This document shows positions 19,239 to 28,750 of a DNA stretch of 64,000 bases, piece after piece. The stretch's first letter is position 1. Each line of letters starts with the position of its first letter. The stretch is from the NCBI GenBank assembly GCA_014379595.1, contig JACMLM010000020.1:1-64000 (forward strand). The letters are read 5' to 3'. The translations under genes were made by a program, and so were the position numbers. This DNA is from Anaerolineales bacterium. GTDB lineage: Bacteria > Chloroflexota > Anaerolineae > Anaerolineales > Villigracilaceae. The notes beneath the pieces were generated by a model that saw nothing but the letters and a program-made list of their open reading frames with translations, had not been told where the DNA came from and ran no database searches.

Positions 19239-20722
19239 GATCGAGATAACCACAATCCAAATTTATGAAGTGGGGGCCAGGATGATATTCCTGAGCCGTC
19301 CACTAAAAAAGCGATGTCTCTCTTAGTAACTATTGAAAGAAAAACACAAGCGCATATAAAAGTAATAAGAAAAGCAATCTTCATAATTAAAAATTCCGGT
19401 TTTATTACGAAAACAAGTGCGCTCCATATACAAAAAAGGATTAATGGCTTCAAATAAGGTGCATCCTGCAGATTAATTCTTTTACGTAAGAAATATCGAT
19501 TTAAAGGGAACCCAATAGCGGTACCAAAAGTATTTGCAATGCTTGCACCAACAAGCCCAAAGGTGGGAATCAGAAGAATACTACCCAACCAACTTGCAAT
19601 TGCATTAAAAAAATTGATAATGGGAGGTTTTTGCGTATCCCCTACAGCTACCAGAGTAGTTCCCATAACATTACTAATTAATGCAATACTTAAATTTAAC
19701 ATAAGCAGTACAAATATTGGTGCACTGGATGAATATTTTTGCGTAAAGATAAATTGAAGGATTTCCTTGCCAAACAAGGTTGTAATTACTACACCAAGCA
19801 GAGTGACAAACGCAACAAAACGTATTGAATCGTTCATAAATGCAGCTGCTTGATGGGGCTCATCTAGAGAATAGCGCTTTGAGATCACCGGATAATAGAC
19901 AGATTTAAAAGGTTCATACAAATTCCGAAGATAATCCGGGATTTTTCTAGCAACTTCATAAGTAGCGATATCGACCGGGCCGAAGAATACCGCAACTGCA
20001 ATCGTATCGATCCGGCTATATATAAAACCCAAAATATCATTAATCTGTAGTGGATATCCGAACTTCATCAACTCCTTAAAGGCTCCCATCTGAAACGAGA
20101 TATATTTCCTAATTGGAATAGAAACAAACGCAAAAATACATGCTAGAAAAGATGAAAGGATCCTTGCAAGAATCAGCAAAGTGAAATCACCGTTTATTGA
20201 GATAATAATTATCACTAAAATAAGATATATAGAGCTCGCAAAAGAATCAGCAATTCCGATTTTTGAGAACGAGAAACTTCCTTGTAAAGTTGCCCTTAAT
20301 AAAGATCTAAGACTCTCAACTGCAAATAACATAGGAACATAAAGGATAAAACCAGGCAACAAAGATTGGCCAAATAATGTTTTTATTAAAGGGCTACCAT
20401 ACCAAGCTAGCAAGCTTGTTATAAGAATAGAGACTATCCTTATAATAACTGCTGTACTAAAAAAGTGTTGTCTGCTAAGTTCATCTTTGGCGCCTGCGAT
20501 GAATTTGGAAACGGACAGCTCCAAACCGAAAGTGCTAATCTGGCTTAAAAAAGATGCGAACACCATAACAAGGGTATAAATACCAAACTCTTCTGCCAAA
20601 AAATGGCGGGTTATTAAGATAGTGCCAGTTAAGCCCAACAACATAATAAAAATACTAACCACACCAAGCGAGATGGTGCTTGAAATAACACGTGGGCTTG
20701 AAGAGCCAGGTGTTGTGTTCAA
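19235..20722 (-). CDS. wzx: Wzx-type polysaccharide flippase
   Basis: About 495 residues and twelve or more hydrophobic segments, with the MATE/MOP oligosaccharide-flippase pattern: early ILITRHFLAEEFGIYTLVM, then GFIYSRIDTIAVAVFFGP in the middle, and FGTAIGFPLNRYFLRKRI near the end. It would flip the undecaprenyl-linked repeat unit across the membrane. The best start is TTG: it overlaps the polymerase stop as TTGA and has AGAGGA six bases upstream. A longer frame reaching 33 codons further would lie inside the polymerase gene and lacks an SD. Coupled downstream to a GT4 by ATGA. Confidence 0.88.
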   Translation of the reverse strand: MNTTPGSSSPRVISSTISLGVVSIFIMLLGLTGTILITRHFLAEEFGIYTLVMVFASFLSQISTFGLELSVSKFIAGAKDELSRQHFFSTAVIIRIVSILITSLLAWYGSPLIKTLFGQSLLPGFILYVPMLFAVESLRSLLRATLQGSFSFSKIGIADSFASSIYLILVIIIISINGDFTLLILARILSSFLACIFAFVSIPIRKYISFQMGAFKELMKFGYPLQINDILGFIYSRIDTIAVAVFFGPVDIATYEVARKIPDYLRNLYEPFKSVYYPVISKRYSLDEPHQAAAFMNDSIRFVAFVTLLGVVITTLFGKEILQFIFTQKYSSSAPIFVLLMLNLSIALISNVMGTTLVAVGDTQKPPIINFFNAIASWLGSILLIPTFGLVGASIANTFGTAIGFPLNRYFLRKRINLQDAPYLKPLILFCIWSALVFVIKPEFLIMKIAFLITFICACVFLSIVTKRDIAFLVDGSGISSWPPLHKFGLWLSRS

Positions 20723-22209
20723 CTCAATTCCTCTAATATTTGCGAATCTGTAAATTGATTGTTGTTCATTCTTAAAATAATTTCGCCTATACTTAGCATG
20801 ATGCCAATAACTGGGGCCCAATAAGAAGCTCTAATAATAGGGTTTACAATAGATGCAATCAGTACGCCAACAATCGCAGCTGCGAAAGAAAGTACGATCC
20901 CTTTTAGGAATGGGTCAGAGATCTGCTTCCAATTTTGAAGTGCACGCTTAAGGAAGAGCAGAAAAAACCACATGAAAAACAAATACCCTACTAACCCCGT
21001 TTTTACCATCACCCAGAAATGGCCGTTGTGTATATAGTAAGTAAGCCTTGTCGTAAATGACCCATAATCAATACGGGAATCCCAGGGTCGATAATTTGCT
21101 CCGAGCCCTAAGCCAAAGAGCGGATGCGAAACAATCTGAGAATAAACATACTCGTTCTCAACATAACGGTATACTAAGCTGTCTTCTTGTGCAGTATCGG
21201 GATTAAACAATGTGGAAAATCTTGTTGACATACCATTGATCAGTGTACCAACTTGTTTCCCGTTCAAGATTAGTATTGGCGCAAAAAAAACAGCGCCAAT
21301 CAGAACTGCCCAAAATATGGTCTGGACATACTTTATCTTATCGCGTATTGAAACTAGAAAACCCACAATGAATAAGGCCAAGATAGATGCAATCCAGAAA
21401 CTACGATTGAACGTTAATATAACAGAGAGACCAATAATACCTAATTGAATTAAGCTTACAATAAATCGTGGTGACGTTCGATTTTGAATCATTAGGACCG
21501 TCAAAGAAATAAAAGCAATCAGTACTAGAGCCTGGCCCGGGGGAAGGATTCTTGTAGTGCCATAAGAATTTACTCCTGCTGTATTTAATGTCTCTACCCG
21601 CCCTGGCAATATGGAAACCGAATCTCCCAGTATATACTGAGCAATCATTGCCATGGCCACAAGAGTTGCGAGCAGAAAAATGCCTGCCAACAATCGCCGC
21701 AATTGTTTTTCATTGCGAATAAGATTAGTGACTATAAAAAAAATTAGATAAAAATTGATCGTTCTTACCTCTCCCAGACTCTGATTAAACGTCACCGAGG
21801 AATTGAAGATACCAATTGCAGTAGCTAGTATTGCCGTGATATAAAAGGCAAGAAGTGGCCGATCAACAGGAGTATGTATTAAATAAGAGGATGATTTAAT
21901 CAGAACGTGAAGAAGAACTATTCCGAGCAAGGCGAATAAAAGAATATCAGAGATTATTAAGTTACCAACACCTATTGGAATCGATGGATAGGCATATATA
22001 TCAAAAATAGTTGACGTAAACAACAGGATACCCAGAATGGCGATCTCGGGCCACAACCATGCAACCACTAAATAGACGATTCCAGCAATTCCGATGAGCA
22101 AGAAGTAAGGCGGAAGCCATATACTAGTTATTCCTAGAAGTAAACCAAGCCCAAAGACTAAAATCATCTGGTTTGGAATTGACGGCTGTTTCAATAATTG
22201 GTTTTGCAT
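20719..22209 (-). CDS. wzy: O-antigen polymerase/ligase-like membrane protein (Wzy)
   Basis: A 496-residue protein with about twelve hydrophobic segments and the O-antigen ligase/polymerase signature: an external loop with HPLFGLGLGANYRPWDSR and a YIHNGHFWVMVKTGLVGYL segment, matching the conserved HNxxL(x)xxxGxxG pattern. In a Wzx/Wzy pathway it joins repeat units on the outer face. Next to wzx and with a separate initiating transferase, Wzy is more likely than WaaL. ATG with AAGGAG eight bases upstream. A gap of 277 bases separates it from the aminotransferase upstream; no promoter with both hexamers was found there. Confidence 0.87.
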   Translation of the reverse strand: MQNQLLKQPSIPNQMILVFGLGLLLGITSIWLPPYFLLIGIAGIVYLVVAWLWPEIAILGILLFTSTIFDIYAYPSIPIGVGNLIISDILLFALLGIVLLHVLIKSSSYLIHTPVDRPLLAFYITAILATAIGIFNSSVTFNQSLGEVRTINFYLIFFIVTNLIRNEKQLRRLLAGIFLLATLVAMAMIAQYILGDSVSILPGRVETLNTAGVNSYGTTRILPPGQALVLIAFISLTVLMIQNRTSPRFIVSLIQLGIIGLSVILTFNRSFWIASILALFIVGFLVSIRDKIKYVQTIFWAVLIGAVFFAPILILNGKQVGTLINGMSTRFSTLFNPDTAQEDSLVYRYVENEYVYSQIVSHPLFGLGLGANYRPWDSRIDYGSFTTRLTYYIHNGHFWVMVKTGLVGYLFFMWFFLLFLKRALQNWKQISDPFLKGIVLSFAAAIVGVLIASIVNPIIRASYWAPVIGIMLSIGEIILRMNNNQFTDSQILEELS

Positions 22210-22486
22210 AAAATCAACTCCTTGTCAAGACAAAGTCTATACTTATATATTTATTATCCCGATAAAGTATTAATAAATAAACAGCCTGGTTTCTATTAGG
22301 ATATTAGGGTATAAAATATACTGTAAGTGTACATTTCGCGTGTCTGTCTGAGATATCAGGCACTTTTAGAGTGTGAAGGATCTCTAATTTATGGTAAAGA
22401 AATTAATCCTTAAAGCATAAAATATACATCTTAGGACAACACAAATAAGTTTTTAATATGAACATTGCACTTAATAATTCATTGAC

Positions 22487-23596
22487 CTAATTGTTATTTT
22501 TGAAGAAAGTACTGATCGAATCGGCAACGTACTTGATCTCATCATCAGTTAACTCGGCATACATTGGTAATGACAATATCTGCGAGACCGCATACTCCGT
22601 GACAGGAAAATCACCTTTTTTATAGCCTAAAAATTCTGTAGCTTTCTGTAAATGTACTGGGATGGGGTAATGAATACCCGTAAAAATACCTCGATCTTTT
22701 AAAAAGGCTTGTAACTCATCTCGTTTTGGAACGCCGATAACATAAAGATGATAAACAGGGATACTACCAGCCCGTTCAGTTGGGAGGATAGATGGGGTAC
22801 TCATCAACAACTTGCGATATAAGCGAGCATGCTCACGACGTTTCTCATTCCATGTAGCAAGGTGTGGGAGTTTAGCACGCAATATTACAGCTTGGATTTC
22901 ATCCAAACGCCCGTTTACACCAACCAAATCATGGTGATAGCGGATTCCTGAGCCATGATCGCGAACTTTTCGCATCGTGGCTGCTAGTTCAGCATTATTT
23001 GTACTAATAAAGCCACCTTCACCATACGCTCCCAAATTTTTCGAGTAATAAAAGCTGAAGGCTGCAGCATCACCCAAAGTACCTGCCTTGCGTCCTTTAT
23101 ATTCTGCACCATGCGCTTGACATGCATCTTCAATTACACGCAAGTTATGACGAGATGCAATCTCCAACAAAGGATCCATGTCAACTGTTTGACCATATAG
23201 ATGTACTGGCAGAATAGCTTTCGTTTTTGAGGTGATTTTTGCTTCAATCTGTGACACGTCCATTAAATATGTAGCTGGATCAATATCCACAAAAACAGGC
23301 TTGGCACCCGTAAGAAGAATAGCCTCTGCAGAAGCTATAAAAGTATGCGATACGGTGATTACCTCATCCCCGGGGCCAATGTCCATAGCACGTAAGATGA
23401 TATTAAGAGCATCAGTACCATCGCTAATGCCAATCCCATAAGCCGCACCGCAAAATTCAGCAAATTCCACTTCAAGTTGTTGCACATTCTCACCCAAAAA
23501 CAAATGCATACCATCGAGCACTTTCTCAATTCCTGAAAGAATCTCTTTTTTCAATGGCTCATATTGTTTACGCAAATCTACAAATTGTATATTCAT
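22487..23596 (-). CDS. DegT/DnrJ family aminotransferase, WbpE-like
   Basis: A 369-residue PLP aminotransferase. GISDGTDALNIILRAM, EDACQAHGAEYKG and FSFYYSKNLGAYGEGG (Schiff-base Lys) are the family landmarks. With the two genes before it (WbpB-like dehydrogenase, WbpD-like acetyltransferase) it fits the pathway converting UDP-GlcNAcA to UDP-2,3-diacetamido-glucuronic acid; WbpE makes the 3-amino group. The ATG follows AGGAG at seven bases; a longer frame would run into the acetyltransferase gene. No WbpA (UDP-GlcNAc 6-dehydrogenase) gene is seen in the window. Confidence 0.92.
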   Translation of the reverse strand: MNIQFVDLRKQYEPLKKEILSGIEKVLDGMHLFLGENVQQLEVEFAEFCGAAYGIGISDGTDALNIILRAMDIGPGDEVITVSHTFIASAEAILLTGAKPVFVDIDPATYLMDVSQIEAKITSKTKAILPVHLYGQTVDMDPLLEIASRHNLRVIEDACQAHGAEYKGRKAGTLGDAAAFSFYYSKNLGAYGEGGFISTNNAELAATMRKVRDHGSGIRYHHDLVGVNGRLDEIQAVILRAKLPHLATWNEKRREHARLYRKLLMSTPSILPTERAGSIPVYHLYVIGVPKRDELQAFLKDRGIFTGIHYPIPVHLQKATEFLGYKKGDFPVTEYAVSQILSLPMYAELTDDEIKYVADSISTFFKNNN

Positions 23597-23606
23597 ATTA
23601 TTTCTC

Positions 23607-24095
23607 CTATGCTGATTCCAAGGTTCGGATAATGCGGGCTGGATTGCCAGCAACCACCTTCCCTGAAGGAACATCATGTGTGACTACACTGCCAGCACCA
23701 ACGATCACATTTTCTCCAATAGTTACACCACACAAAATAGTAGCATTACTCCCAATTGAGGCTCCACGCTTAATCAATGTAGGAGTAGAAATCCAATCTG
23801 CTTCAGTTTGAAGCTGACCAGTACTAGTCGTTGCACGAGGGTATTTATCGTTAATGAACATAACACCATGGCCAATAAAAACTTCGTCTTCTATTGTTAC
23901 CCCTTCACATATGAAAGTATGGCTGGAAACTTTTACCCGGTTTCCTATTCGGGAACCTTTTTGGATTTCAACAAAAGTGCCTATCTTGCTCTCATCACCA
24001 ATCTCACATCCATAAAGGTTAACAAAAGCAAATATTTTTACATCCTTGCCAAGCTTTACATCGGGTGCAATTCGAGCAAATTCGAGGTTCACCAT
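23607..24095 (-). CDS. UDP-amino-sugar N-acetyltransferase, WbpD-like
   Basis: A 162-residue left-handed beta-helix acetyltransferase with imperfect hexapeptides (IGDESKIGTFVEIQKGSRIG) and the loop GHGVMFINDKYPRATT, characteristic of WbpD/WlbB, which acetylate the 3-amino group of the uronic acid intermediate using acetyl-CoA. It overlaps the dehydrogenase gene by seven bases and precedes the aminotransferase by ten bases, giving the order WbpB-WbpD-WbpE. SD AGGTGA before ATG. Confidence 0.92.
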   Translation of the reverse strand: MVNLEFARIAPDVKLGKDVKIFAFVNLYGCEIGDESKIGTFVEIQKGSRIGNRVKVSSHTFICEGVTIEDEVFIGHGVMFINDKYPRATTSTGQLQTEADWISTPTLIKRGASIGSNATILCGVTIGENVIVGAGSVVTHDVPSGKVVAGNPARIIRTLESA

Positions 24096-25105
24096 TTAAT
24101 CACCTGTTGGGTACATCCATTGGCTATTGAATGCATAGCAGCCTCTAATATTTTAATCACATGTAATCCGCTGCGAGCGGAGCTATTCGGTTCTGTATGA
24201 TTTATGATGCTGTTTATAAAATCCTGGCATTCTTCACGTAAAGGTTCCACAAACTTAATATTTGGAATAGTAATATCACCATGGCGATAGCTATATTGAA
24301 ATTCTCCAAAACCATTAGTATAATCTGGTGCGTCAACACCTTGGTCATAAATCTTAATCTTCCCTTCAATTGCCATGTCATTAAAAACGGCCATTTTTTT
24401 ACTGCCTACAATTGTCACGCGACGTACTTTGCAGGGGTCCAGCCAGCTTACATGCACATAAGCTGTTAGGTTGTTTGGAAATATCAGATTAATGTAAGCC
24501 ACATCGTAGACGCCCGGAGTAACACAGGGCATGCCCTGAGCACTCACAGAAATTGGTTTTTGATTAAGCATATAAAGCAGAATAGAAATATCATGGGGGG
24601 CCAAATCCCAAAGCACATTGGAATCACGATTGAAAAGGCCAAGGTTTAGTCTCGCCGTATCAATATAATATACATCACCCAGTTCTTTATTCTCAATAAA
24701 TTTCTTCATTGCATGAATAGCAGAGTTATATCGAAAGGTATGTCCAACCATAAGGATTAAACCTTTTGAATCAGCTAATTCTATAAGTTCCTCTGCCTGT
24801 TGGCTCTCGAGCGTTAAAGGTTTTTCAGCAAGCACATTAAGACCATGCAAAAGGCAGTCTTTAGCAATCTGAAAGTGCGTCTTAGGCGGAGTGGAGACAA
24901 CAACAGCATCCAAACCCATAGCAAAAACTTCTTTGTAATCTCTAACTAATTTAATTTGAGGATACTTCGATTGTGCTCTTTGCAGTTGTTCCTCTTTTTG
25001 GTCAGCAATAACGATCAATTCGGATGTTGGAAGTTCATAAAAATTTCTAGCAAGATTAGGCCCCCAATATCCATATCCGATTATGCCTATTTTTATAGTT
25101 TCCAT
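24089..25105 (-). CDS. Gfo/Idh/MocA oxidoreductase, WbpB-like
   Basis: A 338-residue NAD-dependent dehydrogenase. IGIIGYGYWGPNLARNF is the dinucleotide loop; AVVVSTPPKTHF, VLAEKPLTL (the conserved EKP) and GHTFRYNSAI are family motifs. WbpB/WlbA oxidise the 3-hydroxyl of UDP-GlcNAcA, giving the keto substrate of the adjacent aminotransferase. The start chosen has AAGGAG nine bases upstream; a longer in-frame start 14 codons earlier would overlap the sugar transferase gene. First gene of the three-enzyme set, 19 bases after the sugar transferase. Confidence 0.92.
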   Translation of the reverse strand: METIKIGIIGYGYWGPNLARNFYELPTSELIVIADQKEEQLQRAQSKYPQIKLVRDYKEVFAMGLDAVVVSTPPKTHFQIAKDCLLHGLNVLAEKPLTLESQQAEELIELADSKGLILMVGHTFRYNSAIHAMKKFIENKELGDVYYIDTARLNLGLFNRDSNVLWDLAPHDISILLYMLNQKPISVSAQGMPCVTPGVYDVAYINLIFPNNLTAYVHVSWLDPCKVRRVTIVGSKKMAVFNDMAIEGKIKIYDQGVDAPDYTNGFGEFQYSYRHGDITIPNIKFVEPLREECQDFINSIINHTEPNSSARSGLHVIKILEAAMHSIANGCTQQVIKW

Positions 25106-25124
25106 GGCACTGTGCTCCTTAGGT

Positions 25125-25874
25125 TTAATGTGCGCCCTTTGCAGCAAAGACTACAAGAGGCGTTTTTAATATAATCTCGATGTCAAGCCACAGAGATTGT
25201 TTTTCAATATATTGGATATCCAGCCGCATTTGATTGTCAAAATCAATAGTAGAACGTGCAGTGACCTGTTGTAAACCAGTAATACCAGGCTGAGCTTCCA
25301 GTCGTTGCATATACCACGGCTCATATAATTCAACTTCATAAGGGATTGCAGGTCTAGGACCCACAAGACTCATATCACCTCTCAAAACATTCCAAAACTG
25401 TGGAAGTTCGTCAAGACTGAATTTACGCAAGAACTTTCCGGGACGTGTAATTCTTGGGTCTCGCACTAGTTTCCGAATGTTAGAGGTCTGACCTTGCAGA
25501 GCATCCATTTGTTTTTGATCGTTTTCAATTAATGCTTGAATATATGCCTGATGAATTGCAGGGTCCGCATTTATTCTCATAGTCCGAAACTTATAACATG
25601 GAAACGTTACCTTCTGCCAATAAGAGTATTTCCCGCGCACTTGCCTTTTTGCACCCACTCGCTCCTGCACAAAAAATACTGGGCCTGGAGAATATAAAAA
25701 AATTGTCAAAGCAATCAGCAACATCAAAGGTAAAAAAAACACCAGTAACACTAAAGCTATCGTAAAATCCATCACGCGCTTTACGGCATAATAAACGTTG
25801 CGATCCGCAGATATCAGGCGCAGTGCAGACGGATCATATTTACGGATTAAATCCAGTTGAGCTTCGTTTTGCAT
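25125..25874 (-). CDS. Initiating polyprenyl-phosphate sugar-1-phosphate transferase
   Basis: A 249-residue bacterial sugar transferase of the short type: one hydrophobic segment near residues 35-60, then [30 protein letters not shown] and [13 protein letters not shown], the full set of family motifs. It loads the first sugar phosphate onto undecaprenyl phosphate and so begins repeat-unit synthesis. A TTG two codons upstream is an alternative start; the AAGGA lies four bases from the TTG and ten from the ATG. It follows the BcsB-like gene by 85 bases. Confidence 0.94.
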   Translation of the reverse strand: MQNEAQLDLIRKYDPSALRLISADRNVYYAVKRVMDFTIALVLLVFFLPLMLLIALTIFLYSPGPVFFVQERVGAKRQVRGKYSYWQKVTFPCYKFRTMRINADPAIHQAYIQALIENDQKQMDALQGQTSNIRKLVRDPRITRPGKFLRKFSLDELPQFWNVLRGDMSLVGPRPAIPYEVELYEPWYMQRLEAQPGITGLQQVTARSTIDFDNQMRLDIQYIEKQSLWLDIEIILKTPLVVFAAKGAH

Positions 25875-25959
25875 ATGCAATAAATCCTTGTAATCCAGTA
25901 ACGAATGAAATCTTTCATTCTCAATCAGAGATAATATATACTTGCCAAAAGTTCAGTTG

Positions 25960-28356
25960 CTATTTGTCTTTTTGACTATTTTTCGCTTTCTCAAAAAATG
26001 CTGCAAGCCATTTTTTAATTGAGCTAAAATACCCATGTTTGCCAGGTTGATGACCTTCTCCTTGTACAACACCACGTGTTCTATTGCGCAACCAACTTCC
26101 AATGGTTACAACTGCCGAGATTAATATTATTAATATAATTGAAGCCACAAACACTGGAAGCACCCAAGTTGACTCTCGAACAACAGGTGAAGGAGAATTT
26201 TCGTCCACATTTGGTGGTATTACAGCAACTTCAGAAATTGGTGTAGGCGCAGAATTAATCGCTGGCGACAAACGTGTGTCAGTAGTGATTATTTGTTTGT
26301 CGTTGATCATAGCAAAATTGCCAGCTAACTGCGACCGCAGGTTGGAATCAATTAAAGCCGATGTTGCCCAACTTAATCCTTGTACTGTATTCCCAAGAAC
26401 TGCCAATATAACGTTATCAGGATTCCAAGGAGAAGGCAGTATCTCCACATAACCTATTGGGGCATCAGGCGGGATACGATAGGTAACCTGAAAATTCCCA
26501 TCAGCAAGAACATCGCTTCCATCCAAGAATGATATAGGTAGGTCTTTATTTATTTCACCGATAATAGGCAATTGGCTAGGTCGGCCAATTACCAACAAAT
26601 TGTATTTGGATCTTTCTGCTTCGGGCAGGTTATCACCATAATATACATTTAGCGCGGTAATAGGGCCTTTTGCAGTAGTACCTAAAAAGGCGGCTATTTT
26701 TACAGCAGCTCTCCAAGACTCTAAGTCATTATGCATCAACACAAACGCAGTATTGTCTAATAAAGGATAATAGGTAAAAGGCGCCGGATAAGAAGCCAGG
26801 CCCAAACTTGCTGATGGGTTAATTAATGCAAGATCAAGAGGCAGATGGAGTGTTGAATCTGGCCATATATTTAACCATACTCCGCGCATGTTTTGAGGTG
26901 AGCAAACATCTTGTGGCTCAAGATTAACTCTTACCTCCAACCGATTATTGCCAGGCACAACTGCAGAGACTGGAATATTTATGAGAACCTTGTTAGTTGA
27001 AATACTAGCCGAAGAGTCGCTCAGACGAACACTTCCTATTGGATTTCCATTGAGCACAATAACAATCCCCGAACTGGCATAATCAAGTAATGCTGAATGT
27101 CCAAAAACAAGTTCAAAACTCGAATCCGAAGCGGCGATCCACCCAGGAGGCACATTAAAATTATATGCCACGCTTCTAACTCCGCGGCTCTCGAACAACC
27201 GACCTTTATAGCCCATCGCAGTCAACGTTTGATCCGTTGGTTGAGGTACCAATACTGGAGTGGTTTTAACTTCATTAACAACTGCAAGATTCGGGGATTG
27301 ATTGGGTTGAAAAACACCAGTGCTTACGGCCTGAGCAGCCTTAATCGTTCCTTGGTCGGTGTTGCCGGATACAATCAATATTACATTTGAATTGTTCCAA
27401 GGGGAACTAACCATCTCAACAAAACCATCATCAACACTTCCATCCAAGACTTGGAATTGGCCCTCACTTATAGGCAAAGTGAGTTGAAATTGTTCCATAA
27501 CAGGTAAAGAAGCAGAATTACCAATAAATATTAAATGGCTTGCCGTTTTCAGTTCAGTAGTTAACTTACCAAGGGTTACCATATCAAATACCAAAGAACC
27601 ATCACCTAATTTACCCAGTCCAGACGCCACAGTTAACGCCGCTTGAAGTTCAGCTGCTGATGGCTGATCTGGGATGACCAAGAGGACCGAATCTGGAATA
27701 AATGAATTTTGAAAAATTGGGTATGGAAAACTTACCAAATTCGTGGCAGGTTGTGTGGAATTGTGAGGTAAAGTGAAATATGAAGATGTACGAACCACTA
27801 CATTCATCTGATCAAAATTATAACAAGACGTACCAGTATTGAGGATAAGGCCCACTTCCACCAAGCCATCAATATTAGCTGAAGAGAACGCATCAACCGG
27901 GATTGGGATGGTTTTCACTACTTCACCAACCTGATCAAGCGGCAAAATAGCTAGTGCAGTATCATTTATCATTACGGTAAGTGTCCCTGCTCCTATAAAC
28001 CCAGCAGGAATTTGATCTTGATTATTAGCTGTAGAATCGGATTGATCTTGGATACCGGCAGTTACAGCGACACCAAGAGATAAATTAAGGGATGCACCTT
28101 CGATTAATTTCCAAGTTGCGGGTAGCATAAATGAAAAATAAATCGCATCATCAGGTCCAACAAGATGGGTCTCTCCAAGCTCGAGCATCTCCCAGGTAAC
28201 AACACTTGGATCTGGCGTTTGACTAAAAGGTTTCTGCTCTGAAATTGCAGTTTTGAAAAACTGGATGCCTTGAGCCTTAATTGAATCAGTTAATCCAAAT
28301 AAAAGGCTCGTGCATAGTGCTAAAATTAAAAATAATTTAAGGAATCGCTGATTCAT
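25960..28356 (-). CDS. BcsB-like exported membrane-anchored protein
   Basis: A 798-residue protein with an N-terminal signal segment, a long external part and one hydrophobic helix near the C-terminus (LPVFVASIILIILISAVVTI) followed by a basic tail. The external part shows the cellulose-synthase-subunit-B pattern: FSFMLPATWKLIEGASLNL, YFTLPHN, repeated VSSPWNNSNVILIVSG and LPSPWNPDNVILAVLG, and internal near-repeats like the CBD/flavodoxin-like pairs of BcsB. BcsB guides glucan out of BcsA, but no BcsA-like synthase is in this window, so this copy probably serves the Wzx/Wzy polymer or pairs with a synthase elsewhere. The start has GGAG eight bases upstream. Confidence 0.8.
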   Translation of the reverse strand: MNQRFLKLFLILALCTSLLFGLTDSIKAQGIQFFKTAISEQKPFSQTPDPSVVTWEMLELGETHLVGPDDAIYFSFMLPATWKLIEGASLNLSLGVAVTAGIQDQSDSTANNQDQIPAGFIGAGTLTVMINDTALAILPLDQVGEVVKTIPIPVDAFSSANIDGLVEVGLILNTGTSCYNFDQMNVVVRTSSYFTLPHNSTQPATNLVSFPYPIFQNSFIPDSVLLVIPDQPSAAELQAALTVASGLGKLGDGSLVFDMVTLGKLTTELKTASHLIFIGNSASLPVMEQFQLTLPISEGQFQVLDGSVDDGFVEMVSSPWNNSNVILIVSGNTDQGTIKAAQAVSTGVFQPNQSPNLAVVNEVKTTPVLVPQPTDQTLTAMGYKGRLFESRGVRSVAYNFNVPPGWIAASDSSFELVFGHSALLDYASSGIVIVLNGNPIGSVRLSDSSASISTNKVLINIPVSAVVPGNNRLEVRVNLEPQDVCSPQNMRGVWLNIWPDSTLHLPLDLALINPSASLGLASYPAPFTYYPLLDNTAFVLMHNDLESWRAAVKIAAFLGTTAKGPITALNVYYGDNLPEAERSKYNLLVIGRPSQLPIIGEINKDLPISFLDGSDVLADGNFQVTYRIPPDAPIGYVEILPSPWNPDNVILAVLGNTVQGLSWATSALIDSNLRSQLAGNFAMINDKQIITTDTRLSPAINSAPTPISEVAVIPPNVDENSPSPVVRESTWVLPVFVASIILIILISAVVTIGSWLRNRTRGVVQGEGHQPGKHGYFSSIKKWLAAFFEKAKNSQKDK

Positions 28357-28750
28357 AATATATTCTCCACAAGACTTCAAGCAAAAGCAAATTAGAAAAA
28401 CGGTTCTTTGAACACTTTTAACAAGAAGCCAATGACAATAGCTTTACCGATATGATATTTTTAGCCAATGATATATCAAAAACCCGACAATAATAAAGAA
28501 TGTGCTAATAAATAAGATACCTTATTTAGTCTTTGAATTATTTTTCAATTTTTAAACAGAAATAGCATTTAGGTTTATAAATTCATTTAAATTTATATTT
28601 AAAAAAAACCCGAGTTAAGACACCTTACAGTTTTGTGAGGCAGTACAATTCTAATGTAATTCGCAGAAAAGTCAATAGGTTAATTTGATAATTTAGTGGC
28701 TATATTAGGCAAGTTAGCGTTCCCTATTTTTAATTTTAATCAAACCGGCA
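28357..28750. other. Intergenic leader region, 394 bases, no gene seen
   Basis: AT-rich spacer between the Wzz-GGDEF gene and the BcsB-like gene. It contains the promoter at 28.65 kb and, downstream of it, a leader of about 290 bases before the BcsB-like start. A run of eight T (minus strand, near 28600-28607) follows a short weak dyad and could act as an attenuator; I do not see a clear riboswitch consensus. Confidence 0.45.
28648..28675 (-). promoter_or_regulatory. Sigma70-type promoter of the BcsB-like/sugar transferase operon
   Basis: On the minus strand: -35 TTGACT, 16-base spacer ending AATTACAT, -10 TAGAAT. It is the sister of the promoter at 2.95 kb: both have CTATTGACTTT, the same spacer length and the same AATTACATTA before and into the -10. 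The shared spacer bases are more than sigma70 needs, so they may be bound by a common regulator or reflect duplication. Confidence 0.75.

Noticed and set aside
28381-28640. c-di-GMP riboswitch in the long leader before the BcsB-like gene
   Set aside because: I looked for GEMM-like conserved bases and the tetraloop receptor layout and did not find them; the leader is AT-rich and weakly structured.
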